Assembly (NCBI GenBank): GCA_023442635.1 | Contig: JAEZYR010000032.1 | Coordinates: forward strand, 1 to 48,614 | DNA length: 48,614 nucleotides | Source of the DNA: Bacillota bacterium | Lineage (GTDB): Bacteria > Bacillota > Clostridia > Saccharofermentanales > Fastidiosipilaceae | Reading direction: 5' to 3' | Shown: in pieces, positions 1 to 7,291 of the stretch | Numbering within the stretch: position 1 is the first letter of the stretch | Layout of the letters: each line of letters begins with the position of its first letter | Translations under genes and position numbers: made by a program | The notes under the pieces: model-generated | Database searches by the model: none | Seen by the model: only the letters and a program-made list of their open reading frames with translations | Told to the model about the DNA's origin: nothing

Positions 1-2
1 AC

Positions 3-731
3 AAAAGTCTGCTCAAAGCTCTGGGCTTAGAGCAAAGCCGCCGAGAGCTTTTGCTCATGGTGTCTACGGCTGAGCGCTGTCAGCAAGCCCAAGCCCTTTT
101 GCTGCAAGAAAAACGCCTGCTGCAACGCGGCCAAGGCCTGCTTTTTAGAACCAGATTAAGTGGTATTTGTGGTATTCGTATCGGAGCGGCCACAGTCAGC
201 GCATCAGCTCGGGGGCTTAACCTTGTGCCGACACAAGCACCCCATACTGCGCCTGCTGCTCAGGATGAAGAGGGACAAGTAGCCAAGAATGATCCTGTGG
301 CAGCCCGTACAGCCCATTTCGAAGCTGAACGCTGTGCCTTGCGCGAAGAACTGGAGCGACATGAAGCGCCCCAAGGAAATCTTGATCTTAGACCCGAAGG
401 AGAAGCAGAAAAGATGCCCTACGAAATGATCGTAACCATTGTGGATTTGGGAAAAGGCGAAGAAGTGATGGATGCTGCGCGCCAGGCTGGCGCTAGAGGG
501 GGCACCTTGTTGCACGGTAGAGGCTCGGGTATTCACGAACAGGCTCGTTTCTTTCATATGGAGATAGAGCCTGAAAAAGATATCGTCTTAATCTTGACGC
601 CCAAGAGCAAAGTACGACCCATCGTGCAAGGTATCCGTGATGCCCTCAATATCGAAAAAGCAGGCCAGGGTATTATCTATACACATCCCGTGGAAGAGGC
701 CTTTGGCCTAGTAGAGGACAAGGACATATAA
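3..731 (+). CDS. Tandem P-II-like nitrogen regulatory protein (5' end outside window)
   Basis: The reading frame is open to the left edge, so the N-terminus is missing; 242 codons are visible. The last part, beginning at the Met codon at 414, is a P-II-like domain with the GxRGGTLLHGRGSG loop, a central beta strand and the C-terminal GQGIIYTHPVEEAFGL strand. The first 58 visible residues look like the end of another P-II-like domain (QRGQGLLFRTRLSGICGI), so the full protein probably has two such domains joined by a roughly 75-residue low-complexity linker. P-II proteins sense 2-oxoglutarate and adenine nucleotides and bind target proteins in the cytoplasm; what this two-domain form controls is not known to me. 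AAGGAG lies 11 bases before the Met codon at 414, so an internal start giving the C-terminal domain alone is possible. The gene ends at a terminator shared with convergent eno. Confidence 0.8.
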   Translation, partial: KSLLKALGLEQSRRELLLMVSTAERCQQAQALLLQEKRLLQRGQGLLFRTRLSGICGIRIGAATVSASARGLNLVPTQAPHTAPAAQDEEGQVAKNDPVAARTAHFEAERCALREELERHEAPQGNLDLRPEGEAEKMPYEMIVTIVDLGKGEEVMDAARQAGARGGTLLHGRGSGIHEQARFFHMEIEPEKDIVLILTPKSKVRPIVQGIRDALNIEKAGQGIIYTHPVEEAFGLVEDKDI

Positions 732-761
732 GCAGGCTCTAACAAAAAAATTGAGAAAGAA

Positions 762-786
762 AAGCCCCGCTCACAGGCGGGGCTTT
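762..786. terminator. Shared terminator between the convergent P-II-like gene and eno
   Basis: AAAGCCC and GGGCTTT pair, followed inward by a one-base bulge and a GC/GC step, around a short loop. An A-rich tract precedes the hairpin and a T-containing tract follows it, so it can act as a factor-independent terminator on both strands. It sits between two converging genes. Confidence 0.75.
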
Positions 787-813
787 CTGATTGCATCCGT
801 TTAACGCCTAGGA

Positions 814-2118
814 TTAGACATTGAAGGACTTACGGCCAAGATAGCGACCTTCGCAGCAGAGTTCTTCCTCAATGCGGAGGAGCTGGTTGTACTTGGCCAC
901 ACGATCCGTACGAGAAGGAGCACCCGTCTTGATCTGGCCAGCATTGGTTGCGACGACGATGTCAGCAATCGTCACGTCTTCCGTTTCGCCTGAACGGTGG
1001 GAAACGATAGCCGTGTAACCAGCCTTAGCGGCCATATCCATAGCCTCGAGGGTCTCGGTCAGCGTACCGATCTGGTTGACCTTGATCAAAATGGAGTTAG
1101 CGGCACCGAGCTCGATACCCTTGGCAAGGCGCTTGCTGTTGGTAACGAAGAGGTCGTCACCCACGAGCTGAACGCGATCGCCCAAACGCTCTGTAAGGGC
1201 CTTCCAGCCTTCCCAATCCTCTTCTGCCAAACCGTCCTCGATGGAGATGATCGGGTACTTGTCGACCATTTCTGCCCAGTAATCGATGATCTCATCACGG
1301 GTCATGAACTTGTCGCTCTTCCAGAAGTAATAATCGCCTTCACGACCTTTTTTCTTGGCTTCTTCGTAGAGCTCTGTCATGGCAGGATCCATAGCGATCA
1401 TGAAATCTTCGCCTGGTTTGAAGCCAGCAGCCTCGATAGCCTTGACCAAGTAGGCGAGAGGTTGCTCGTCATTCTCGAAGTTAGGAGCAAAGCCGCCCTC
1501 GTCGCCGACGCTGGTGGAATAGCCATCCTTTTTGAGCTCGCCCTTAAGGGTGTGGAAGACCTCAGCGCACCAGCGGAGTGCTTCACGGAAGTTAGGAGCG
1601 CCAACAGGCATGATCATGAATTCCTGCATGTTGACGGAGTTGTCAGCGTGCTTACCGCCGTTGATGACATTCATCATAGGCGTGGGCAGCGTATTGGCGC
1701 GAGCACCGCCAAGATAGCGGAAGAGGCTTACGCCCTGAGCCTGAGCAGCGGCTTTGGCGACAGCGAGTGAAACACCGAGAATAGCGTTCGCACCGAATTT
1801 GCCCTTGTTGTCGGTGCCATCTAGTTCGATCATTTTCTTATCGATGGCGTACTGATCGAAGACATTCCAGCCGATGAGTTCAGGGGCAATATCTTCGTTG
1901 ACGTGGGCTACAGCCTCCAAAACACCCTTGCCGAGATAGCGTTTTTTGTCGCCGTCACGGAGCTCAACGGCCTCAAAAGCACCCGTTGAAGCGCCAGAAG
2001 GAACGGCGGCGCGGCCCAGAATGCCGCACTCTGTCACAACATCGACTTCGACCGTTGGATTACCACGGCTGTCCATGATTTCACGTGCATGAATCTTTGC
2101 GATTTTGGCTGTTTTCAT
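814..2118 (-). CDS. eno: Enolase
   Basis: Phosphopyruvate hydratase interconverts 2-phosphoglycerate and phosphoenolpyruvate in glycolysis, in the cytoplasm, needing Mg2+. The 434-residue product is the usual length. The N-terminal MDSRGNPTVEV strand, the PSGASTG loop, the GDEGGFAPN segment carrying the general-acid glutamate, the SIEDGLAE and LVGDDLF metal-binding segments, the LIKVNQIGT lysine and the SHRSGETED signature are all present in order. A GGGAGG ribosome binding site lies about 9 bases before the ATG on the minus strand. The gene is transcribed alone, with its own promoter candidate upstream and a shared terminator downstream. Confidence 0.98.
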   Translation of the reverse strand: MKTAKIAKIHAREIMDSRGNPTVEVDVVTECGILGRAAVPSGASTGAFEAVELRDGDKKRYLGKGVLEAVAHVNEDIAPELIGWNVFDQYAIDKKMIELDGTDNKGKFGANAILGVSLAVAKAAAQAQGVSLFRYLGGARANTLPTPMMNVINGGKHADNSVNMQEFMIMPVGAPNFREALRWCAEVFHTLKGELKKDGYSTSVGDEGGFAPNFENDEQPLAYLVKAIEAAGFKPGEDFMIAMDPAMTELYEEAKKKGREGDYYFWKSDKFMTRDEIIDYWAEMVDKYPIISIEDGLAEEDWEGWKALTERLGDRVQLVGDDLFVTNSKRLAKGIELGAANSILIKVNQIGTLTETLEAMDMAAKAGYTAIVSHRSGETEDVTIADIVVATNAGQIKTGAPSRTDRVAKYNQLLRIEEELCCEGRYLGRKSFNV

Positions 2119-2221
2119 CGTTTGCGATACCTCCCGCTCGATGGGCGAGGATCCCCCTCGCTGTTGATACTCATAATACCTGGATCACATCCCAAAATGA
2201 GCCATGATCTAGATTGTTCTT

Positions 2222-2261
2222 ATTATAGCGAAAGTCTTGATTTTGGGCGAAGCGACTTCGC
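2222..2261 (-). promoter_or_regulatory. Candidate eno promoter with an overlapping inverted repeat
   Basis: On the minus strand a perfect TATAAT (2222-2227) lies about 100 bases before the eno ATG. The -35 region is poor: the best match, TTCGCC, sits at an 18-base spacing. A perfect inverted repeat GCGAAG-CGA-CTTCGC (2247-2261) covers the -35 area and could be an operator. The -10 is seen directly; the operator role is inference. Confidence 0.5.
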
Positions 2262-2605
2262 TGCCTTTGAGGACGCTGTTTGGCAGGTGATTTGCCCCTC
2301 AGTAGCCCTTAGAATCAGTGCTCTTTAGAAGATGCATCGATTCAAGGAAAAGTCTCTGTGCTTAAGTGCAAATCAAGGGCGGGGGAAGGACTGGGTTGTG
2401 AGCTAGAAAGCAACGCCACCGATCGGGGTCAGTATCCTGACGCTTGAAAGAATGGATTCTTGCTCAGAAGGGTTGGGGTGTAAAAGCTATAATTGGTAAA
2501 AGACTAGCTCGTTGCTTGAGCTTGTGCGCTGTCAGATCAAGGGACCATCTAGAGATGTTGGCAGGCAGCGTATTTGGCCATCTATATCCGCAAAAGGAGG
2601 CGTCT
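2262..2605. other. Intergenic region between eno and the nucleoside kinase
   Basis: No convincing gene is present. A TATAAT at 2488-2493 is a possible -10 for the nucleoside kinase, about 110 bases before its start, but no good -35 sits 16-18 bases upstream. A small GTCAG-TATC-CTGAC hairpin lies near 2427-2440. I recognise no riboswitch. Confidence 0.4.
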
Positions 2606-3601
2606 ATGGCAAAAACTGGCTCCGTCCGCTATTACAGTGTTAGCGAACTTGAAGCTCAAATGGGCAGCCGCTCAATCTCGGCTTTTGTACAGTCATGTGA
2701 AAGCCGTTTGATGAAAGAACTTCAAGATCTGGCCTATCGCATTGCGTGGAACCCAGCCATCAGAGCTGTTTTTGTGGCAGGACCTTCTTCCTCTGGCAAG
2801 ACAACTTTTACCCATCGCTTGCAAGCAGGTCTGAAAATGCATGGACGGGAGACTTTCACCCTCTCGCTTGATGATTATTATCGCGACCAGCCGCAATTGG
2901 TTTATCACGAGGGGAGACCAGATTTCGAAAGCATCGATTCCCTAGATCAAGCCTTGATGCTCGAGCAAATTCAAGCCCTTTTGGCAGGGGAGACCGTGCG
3001 CGTGCCCAGTTTTGATTTTGCACAACGCAAGCGCTGTTGGGAACCAGAGCGCGCCATCACACTTCCCCCAAATGCTGTCTTGCTGGTCGAAGGACTCCAT
3101 GGCTTGAGTCACGATATTTCAGGACAATTAGCCAACGAAGCGAGACTGCGCATCATGCTGACGCCTTGGGCTAGCTTGGTGTCTGATCGGAGGCTTCTAG
3201 AAGCGCGAGACATCCGTATTTTGCGGCGCATTTCTCGCGATGTGCTGCATCGAGGAACACACGCTTTGGCGACCCTGGACTATTGGCCTATGATGGATCG
3301 CGTCGAAGAGGCTATTTTTCCAGCCTATCTGGAGTCGGCTGATGTCTTTGTGAACACAGCTCTGTTGTATGAGTTTTTGGTCATACCGCAATTGGCCGCC
3401 AAAGCCATCCAGCGCGATCTATTAGCCTATGAGGAAGGACGTCTCAGGGCGTCTAATTACGTTGAACCTGGTCTTTACTATGCTGATTTGCCAGCAGCCC
3501 TCAAAGAAGCTAGACGCTTGCTTGAGGCCTGCCAAGAGTTGCCCTCTATTTCGCCCAGTCATGTACCCGAGCAGTCTATTTTGAATGAATTTATTAGCTG
3601 A
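2606..3601 (+). CDS. Nucleoside (uridine) kinase family protein
   Basis: The P-loop NTPase of the uridine kinase/phosphoribulokinase family probably phosphorylates a nucleoside, transferring the ATP gamma-phosphate in pyrimidine salvage. The 331-residue product has Walker A GPSSSGKTT at residues 59-67, then LSLDDYY and the GRPDFESIDSLD region typical of clostridial nucleoside kinases, and the VLLVEGLHGL strand. Many clostridial relatives carry an N-terminal TGS/threonyl-tRNA-synthetase-like extension of about 200 residues; this one has only about 50 residues before the P-loop. The start was set at the ATG with AAAGGAGG 5 bases upstream; the frame is open further up to 2444 but without a ribosome binding site. 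Substrate is inferred from family only. Confidence 0.85.
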   Translation: MAKTGSVRYYSVSELEAQMGSRSISAFVQSCESRLMKELQDLAYRIAWNPAIRAVFVAGPSSSGKTTFTHRLQAGLKMHGRETFTLSLDDYYRDQPQLVYHEGRPDFESIDSLDQALMLEQIQALLAGETVRVPSFDFAQRKRCWEPERAITLPPNAVLLVEGLHGLSHDISGQLANEARLRIMLTPWASLVSDRRLLEARDIRILRRISRDVLHRGTHALATLDYWPMMDRVEEAIFPAYLESADVFVNTALLYEFLVIPQLAAKAIQRDLLAYEEGRLRASNYVEPGLYYADLPAALKEARRLLEACQELPSISPSHVPEQSILNEFIS

Positions 3602-3811
3602 TATAACCGTCATCTGTGTCTTTTCATTTTATTTATCTATCGCCTAGGAATCTGGCGTATGATAGACCAAGAAAGCTTATCTTCAGCTCAAAACATGATA
3701 GGTACTGGGTTGCCAGGTGCTCAGCAGAACGCTGACCCCGATGCTATTAAGAACTTGAGTTGTTGCAAGCGCCAATGCCCCAAAAGGCTTGAATAAATAA
3801 GAAGAAAATTT

Positions 3812-3853
3812 CGTATAGAAAACTCGTATAGAAAAAGGAATGCGTATGGAAAA
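3812..3853 (+). repeat. Three short direct repeats at a ribosome binding site
   Basis: CGTATAGAAAA occurs at 3812-3822 and 3825-3835 and as CGTATGGAAAA at 3843-3853. The second copy supplies the A-rich part of the ribosome binding site and the third covers the start codon of the thioredoxin-like gene. Confidence 0.6.
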
Positions 3854-4190
3854 AGTAACGAATGAAAACTTCGATGAACGTGTCCGAGGTGCTATACAGC
3901 CGCTTATGTTGGTCTTTCATGCCCCTTGGTGCCAAGCCTCGGCTCAGCTATTGCCCGATCTCGAAAGAATTGACCAAGCCGTCAAAAACCACCTGCTCAT
4001 CGCTTTGGTCGATATCGAAGAGGACGAGGAGCTCGCAGAGCCCTATCGCATCGTGAGTTTGCCGACGATCCTCTGCGTCTACCGTGGCAGAATCAAAAAG
4101 CGCCTGGTGGGTACGCGCCCTTATCCTGAACTCGCAGCTGAAGTCAACGCCTTCCTCGAAGAATGCGTCCGCATCGCGAAACAGGGGTGA
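3846..4190 (+). CDS. Thioredoxin-fold protein with a CxxS active site
   Basis: The 114-residue product has the thioredoxin layout: the VFHAPWC strand and helix, a central ALVDIEED strand and the cis-proline loop SLPT (Pro73). The usual WCGPC is WCQAS here, with Cys29 kept and the resolving cysteine replaced by Ser32. CxxS thioredoxins cannot complete dithiol-disulfide exchange alone and in other families act as isomerases or mixed-disulfide traps; the role here is inference. AAGGA lies 6 bases before the chosen ATG at 3846; the in-frame ATG at 3840 is too close to it. The HAD phosphatase gene follows 2 bases after the stop, so the two are probably co-transcribed. Confidence 0.8.
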   Translation: MEKVTNENFDERVRGAIQPLMLVFHAPWCQASAQLLPDLERIDQAVKNHLLIALVDIEEDEELAEPYRIVSLPTILCVYRGRIKKRLVGTRPYPELAAEVNAFLEECVRIAKQG

Positions 4191-4192
4191 TT

Positions 4193-5086
4193 ATGCAAGC
4201 TGGGATGATTGCGCAAGAGGCAAAAAAAGCTGAGCTTCTGGCGAAGGGACAGCAAATTAAATTAGTAGCCTGCGACCTGGATGGAACCCTGCTAAACAAG
4301 CAGGGTTGGCTGAGTCCAGCGACTCTGGATCTGCCACAGAAGCTAGCTGCCAAAGGCATCTTGCTGACGCTCAGCTCTGGCCGCATCCATACGATGTTGG
4401 GGACTATTTGCGAGGCCATGAAGATCACCTGCCCCATTATTAGCTGTAATGGAGGGACTGTTATTCATCCTCAAACAGGAGAGGTTCTTCTGCATCAAGG
4501 CCTTGATAGGCAAAGTGCTGAAGCGATTCTCGCTTTGGGTCTCCAGCACAAACTAGAGCTATCGATACTGTCGCCGACACTTAATTTATTTACGGCCAAT
4601 AGCCAACGTTGGCAGAATTTTATTCGCTATAACGAGAAAGCTACTATAATGGCTTTGCCTGAAATGCAAATCAAGCGCTGGGCGGAGGACATCAGCTATG
4701 AGGAGGCTTTGCTTGACTTGCGCCAAGTAGAGGTCAGCAAGGTGCTGTGCCGAGAGCCTGGCTCAGCCTTGCCCCTTTTGCAAGCCCTAGTTGCTGATTT
4801 TCCTGCTTTAGCGCTGACGCAGTCTTCTGCCGAGTTGTATGAGTTGATACCAGCCCACATATCCAAAGGCAAGGCGCTGTTGACGCTTGCGCAGCGTTTG
4901 GGCATCCAACAGCATCAAATTATGGCGTTTGGCGACTACGAAAACGATCGCAGCATGCTTGAAGCTGCGGGTTTTGCCGTTGCGATGGAAAACGCCTCGC
5001 CAGGTATCAAAGCCATTGCGGACTATGTGACAGGGCATCATGATCAAGATGGGGTCGTGAAGGCGCTTGAGCGTTTCGTGCTTTGA
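4193..5086 (+). CDS. Cof-type HAD-IIB family phosphatase
   Basis: A cytoplasmic haloacid-dehalogenase phosphatase of the Cof subfamily, expected to hydrolyse sugar phosphates, nucleotides or cofactor phosphates. In the 297-residue product motif I is CDLDGT (nucleophile Asp28, acid Asp30), motif II LSSGR near residue 61, the motif III lysine lies in HISKGKAL and motif IV is GDYENDRSM. The long cap between motifs II and III is the type IIB cap. The start is the ATG 2 bases after the thioredoxin-like stop, preceded by AGGGG inside the end of that gene, which suggests translational coupling. Substrate cannot be told from sequence. Confidence 0.9.
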   Translation: MQAGMIAQEAKKAELLAKGQQIKLVACDLDGTLLNKQGWLSPATLDLPQKLAAKGILLTLSSGRIHTMLGTICEAMKITCPIISCNGGTVIHPQTGEVLLHQGLDRQSAEAILALGLQHKLELSILSPTLNLFTANSQRWQNFIRYNEKATIMALPEMQIKRWAEDISYEEALLDLRQVEVSKVLCREPGSALPLLQALVADFPALALTQSSAELYELIPAHISKGKALLTLAQRLGIQQHQIMAFGDYENDRSMLEAAGFAVAMENASPGIKAIADYVTGHHDQDGVVKALERFVL

Positions 5087-5184
5087 GGAGAGGCGGAAAA
5101 AGTCAGACGATAGCTAGCTTTTCGGAGCAAAAGATAGCGCTTGATAGGACTGGGCAGGACATAGCCCGTAGATAGGAGATGGCA

Positions 5185-7140
5185 ATGGACGTGAACGAAA
5201 AAAACATCTGGCAAGCCGTAGGGATCGATCATAAGCTCCAGCAGAAGCGCGGAGCATCGACTTATGAAATGACCTTGGATGCCAAAGCTAGGCAGTATCT
5301 AGATCAGGCGGTAGTTGAAGAACTGGGCTTGCCTCTTGTTTTGCTGATGGAAAGGGCGGGTCTAGCTCTAGCTCACACTGTCAAAATCCAGGCTGCAATC
5401 CAGGGCTTAATCTCAGAAGATGCCTGTATTCTGGTGGTCTGTGGCCCAGGTGGCAATGGTGGAGACGCTTATGCAGCGGCTAGAGCCCTTTTAACGGATG
5501 GCTATAGCGTGGGCGTTTTTGCCAGCTGCCAGACAGCTCCACAACATCCTGCGACTGCCTGTATGCGCAAGGCGCTAGAAGCACTCGGCGTGACCATTGC
5601 CACATTAGACGACCTTGTTTCTTTCTTGGCCCATTCGAGTGAGGACGAACAAGTCTTGAAGCGCTATATCGTGGTGGACGGCCTTTATGGCGCAGGCTTG
5701 GATCTCTCGAGAGGAGCGGACGAAGCTTTGGAAGTCCTGTGGTCCTTGCAAGAAAAATACCCAGCCTTGACTTGGGTGGCTTGCGATGTTCCAAGCGGTG
5801 TTGATGCGGATAGTGGACAATTGATCGGCTCTTCCAGACCTAGACAAAAGCAGAGCACCCCGTCAAAAAAAGAGGATACTGAGCCCTCCGCGCCAAGCCA
5901 AAAAGAAACGAGAGCCCTCAAAGCGGATGCAGTCTGCAGCTTGATGGCCCATTCCACTGGCTTGTTCGTGCATCCTGGTGCCGCACAAGTCAATGGCTTT
6001 CTCCACCTTGGTGATCTGGGCTTACCCAGCTTGTGGTTGCAGCAGCTATGGCAGACGAAGGTACCAGCTGAGCGGCAAGTGCGGCTGCTAACGGCACCAT
6101 GGGTGGCACAGCATCTGGGGAAACGAGCCATCGATAGCCACAAATATAAAAATGGCAGTGCGCTTTTGTTGGCAGGTAGCGACAAGTATCCAGGAGCCGC
6201 ACTCTTGGCAGCCAGAGCTTGCCAGCAAGCGGGGATTGGCATGCTCTATAGCCTATCGATTCGCACCCTGCAGGACCGTCTGCTAGCTGAACACCCAGCC
6301 ATGTTGGCGGCTCAATGGGCAGATGAAAGAAGCGCCCAAGAAAAACAGCTCCTGGATTGCTCAGAACGCGTTGAAGCTGTTCTGCTAGGGCCAGGTCTAG
6401 ACGATGCTGTGGCATCTGAAGCCTCTTCTGCCTCGTCTGACACGCTTGTGACGCCAAGCGCCAGTCTGACAACAGAGCGCATGTTGGAGCTGTTGGTTTT
6501 GCGCTCTCGCAAATTGATACTCGATGCGACGGCTCTCAATTGCCTTGCTGAGAGACCTCAATTGCAAGCCAAAATGCGTGAGAGGGTCGAGGCCGGGCTA
6601 GAACCTGCTGTCTTGACACCTCATGAGGGCGAATGTCGGCGACTGCTCCAAATACCCCAAGATGAAGCCCTGGACCGCCTGGCAGCCGCAAGGCGCTTAG
6701 CGGCCCACTACCAGGCACATGTGCTCCTGAAAGGCCCAAAGAGCATCCTAGTGCCAGCGCCCACAGCTGCTAGCCTGCGTCGAGCGGGACAGTACGAGGC
6801 GGACGCAGCCATGGTGGGCTGCGTGATCAACTGCACGGGGTCGATGGCGCTGGCTCGAGCTGGCAGCGGCGACTTGCTCGCGGGCTTGCTTTTGGCTTTG
6901 GCCGCACAAAGTCAGCATGACAGCTGGGAGGCTTTGCAGTTGGCAGTCTGGTTGCATGGCTCAGCAGCAGATGTGATGACCCAAGGAGAGGGGCCAGACA
7001 GCTGTAGCCACTATGCCCTTACAGAAGCGAGATGGATACAAGGCCTAAACCTCGTTCTGCGCTACTACGAGGAAACAGGGAATCTCGGCTGCGAGAGGGA
7101 TATCAGAGCTATTTTTGCAGAGTCAGATTGGGATCTGTAA
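5185..7140 (+). CDS. nnr: Bifunctional NAD(P)H-hydrate epimerase / ADP-dependent dehydratase
   Basis: This repairs hydrated NADH and NADPH: the N-terminal YjeF_N domain epimerises the R and S hydrates and the C-terminal carbohydrate-kinase-like domain dehydrates the S form using ADP. The roughly 650-residue protein shows the N-domain motif GPGGNGGDA, then DGLYGAGLD and VACDVPSGVDADSG, and in the C-domain ALLLAGSDKYPGAA, ILDATALN, TPHEGECRRLL, VLLKGPKS and the catalytic GSGDLLAG loop. It is longer than the usual 500 residues because of low-complexity Ser/Lys/Glu-rich insertions near residues 215-240 and 410-430. TAGGAG ends just before an ATG at 5179 and 6 bases before the ATG at 5185, so the latter is preferred. 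Confidence 0.92.
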   Translation: MDVNEKNIWQAVGIDHKLQQKRGASTYEMTLDAKARQYLDQAVVEELGLPLVLLMERAGLALAHTVKIQAAIQGLISEDACILVVCGPGGNGGDAYAAARALLTDGYSVGVFASCQTAPQHPATACMRKALEALGVTIATLDDLVSFLAHSSEDEQVLKRYIVVDGLYGAGLDLSRGADEALEVLWSLQEKYPALTWVACDVPSGVDADSGQLIGSSRPRQKQSTPSKKEDTEPSAPSQKETRALKADAVCSLMAHSTGLFVHPGAAQVNGFLHLGDLGLPSLWLQQLWQTKVPAERQVRLLTAPWVAQHLGKRAIDSHKYKNGSALLLAGSDKYPGAALLAARACQQAGIGMLYSLSIRTLQDRLLAEHPAMLAAQWADERSAQEKQLLDCSERVEAVLLGPGLDDAVASEASSASSDTLVTPSASLTTERMLELLVLRSRKLILDATALNCLAERPQLQAKMRERVEAGLEPAVLTPHEGECRRLLQIPQDEALDRLAAARRLAAHYQAHVLLKGPKSILVPAPTAASLRRAGQYEADAAMVGCVINCTGSMALARAGSGDLLAGLLLALAAQSQHDSWEALQLAVWLHGSAADVMTQGEGPDSCSHYALTEARWIQGLNLVLRYYEETGNLGCERDIRAIFAESDWDL

Positions 7141-7244
7141 AAAAAAGGCTTGACCTCATAAGCTAGCGTAAGATACGAGCTGGCATAGATGACAGGGCAG
7201 GGGCGAGCAGCTTTTGTCTAAGTTTGGCCATGAGCTAGGAGGCA

Positions 7245-7266
7245 GCGTTAACATGGGTGCGTTAAC
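7245..7266 (+). repeat. Two GCGTTAAC direct repeats upstream of alr
   Basis: GCGTTAAC occurs at 7245-7252 and 7259-7266. Each contains the palindrome GTTAAC, with 14 bases between copies. They flank the start codon of a possible leader peptide. A regulatory role is only a guess. Confidence 0.4.
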
Positions 7267-7285
7267 GTTAGCAATAGGTCGATGA
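7253..7285 (+). CDS. Possible 10-residue leader peptide ahead of alr
   Basis: An ATG at 7253 opens a frame encoding MGALTLAIGR and ending in TGA at 7283-7285. A strong AGGAGG (7237-7242) lies 10 bases upstream, which is a better ribosome binding site than the one in front of alr itself. The stop codon overlaps the weak AAGG that precedes the alr GTG start at 7292, a layout that would allow translational coupling or attenuation. Nothing but context supports translation, so this is tentative. Confidence 0.3.
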   Translation: MGALTLAIGR

Positions 7286-7291
7286 AGGTCT

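Noticed and set aside
997..1770. 257-codon open frame antisense to eno
   Set aside because: It lies fully inside enolase on the other strand, has no ribosome binding site or recognisable motif, and follows from eno codon bias.
5685..6472. Long minus-strand open frames inside nnr
   Set aside because: They are wholly within a well-supported gene, have no motifs and no ribosome binding site.
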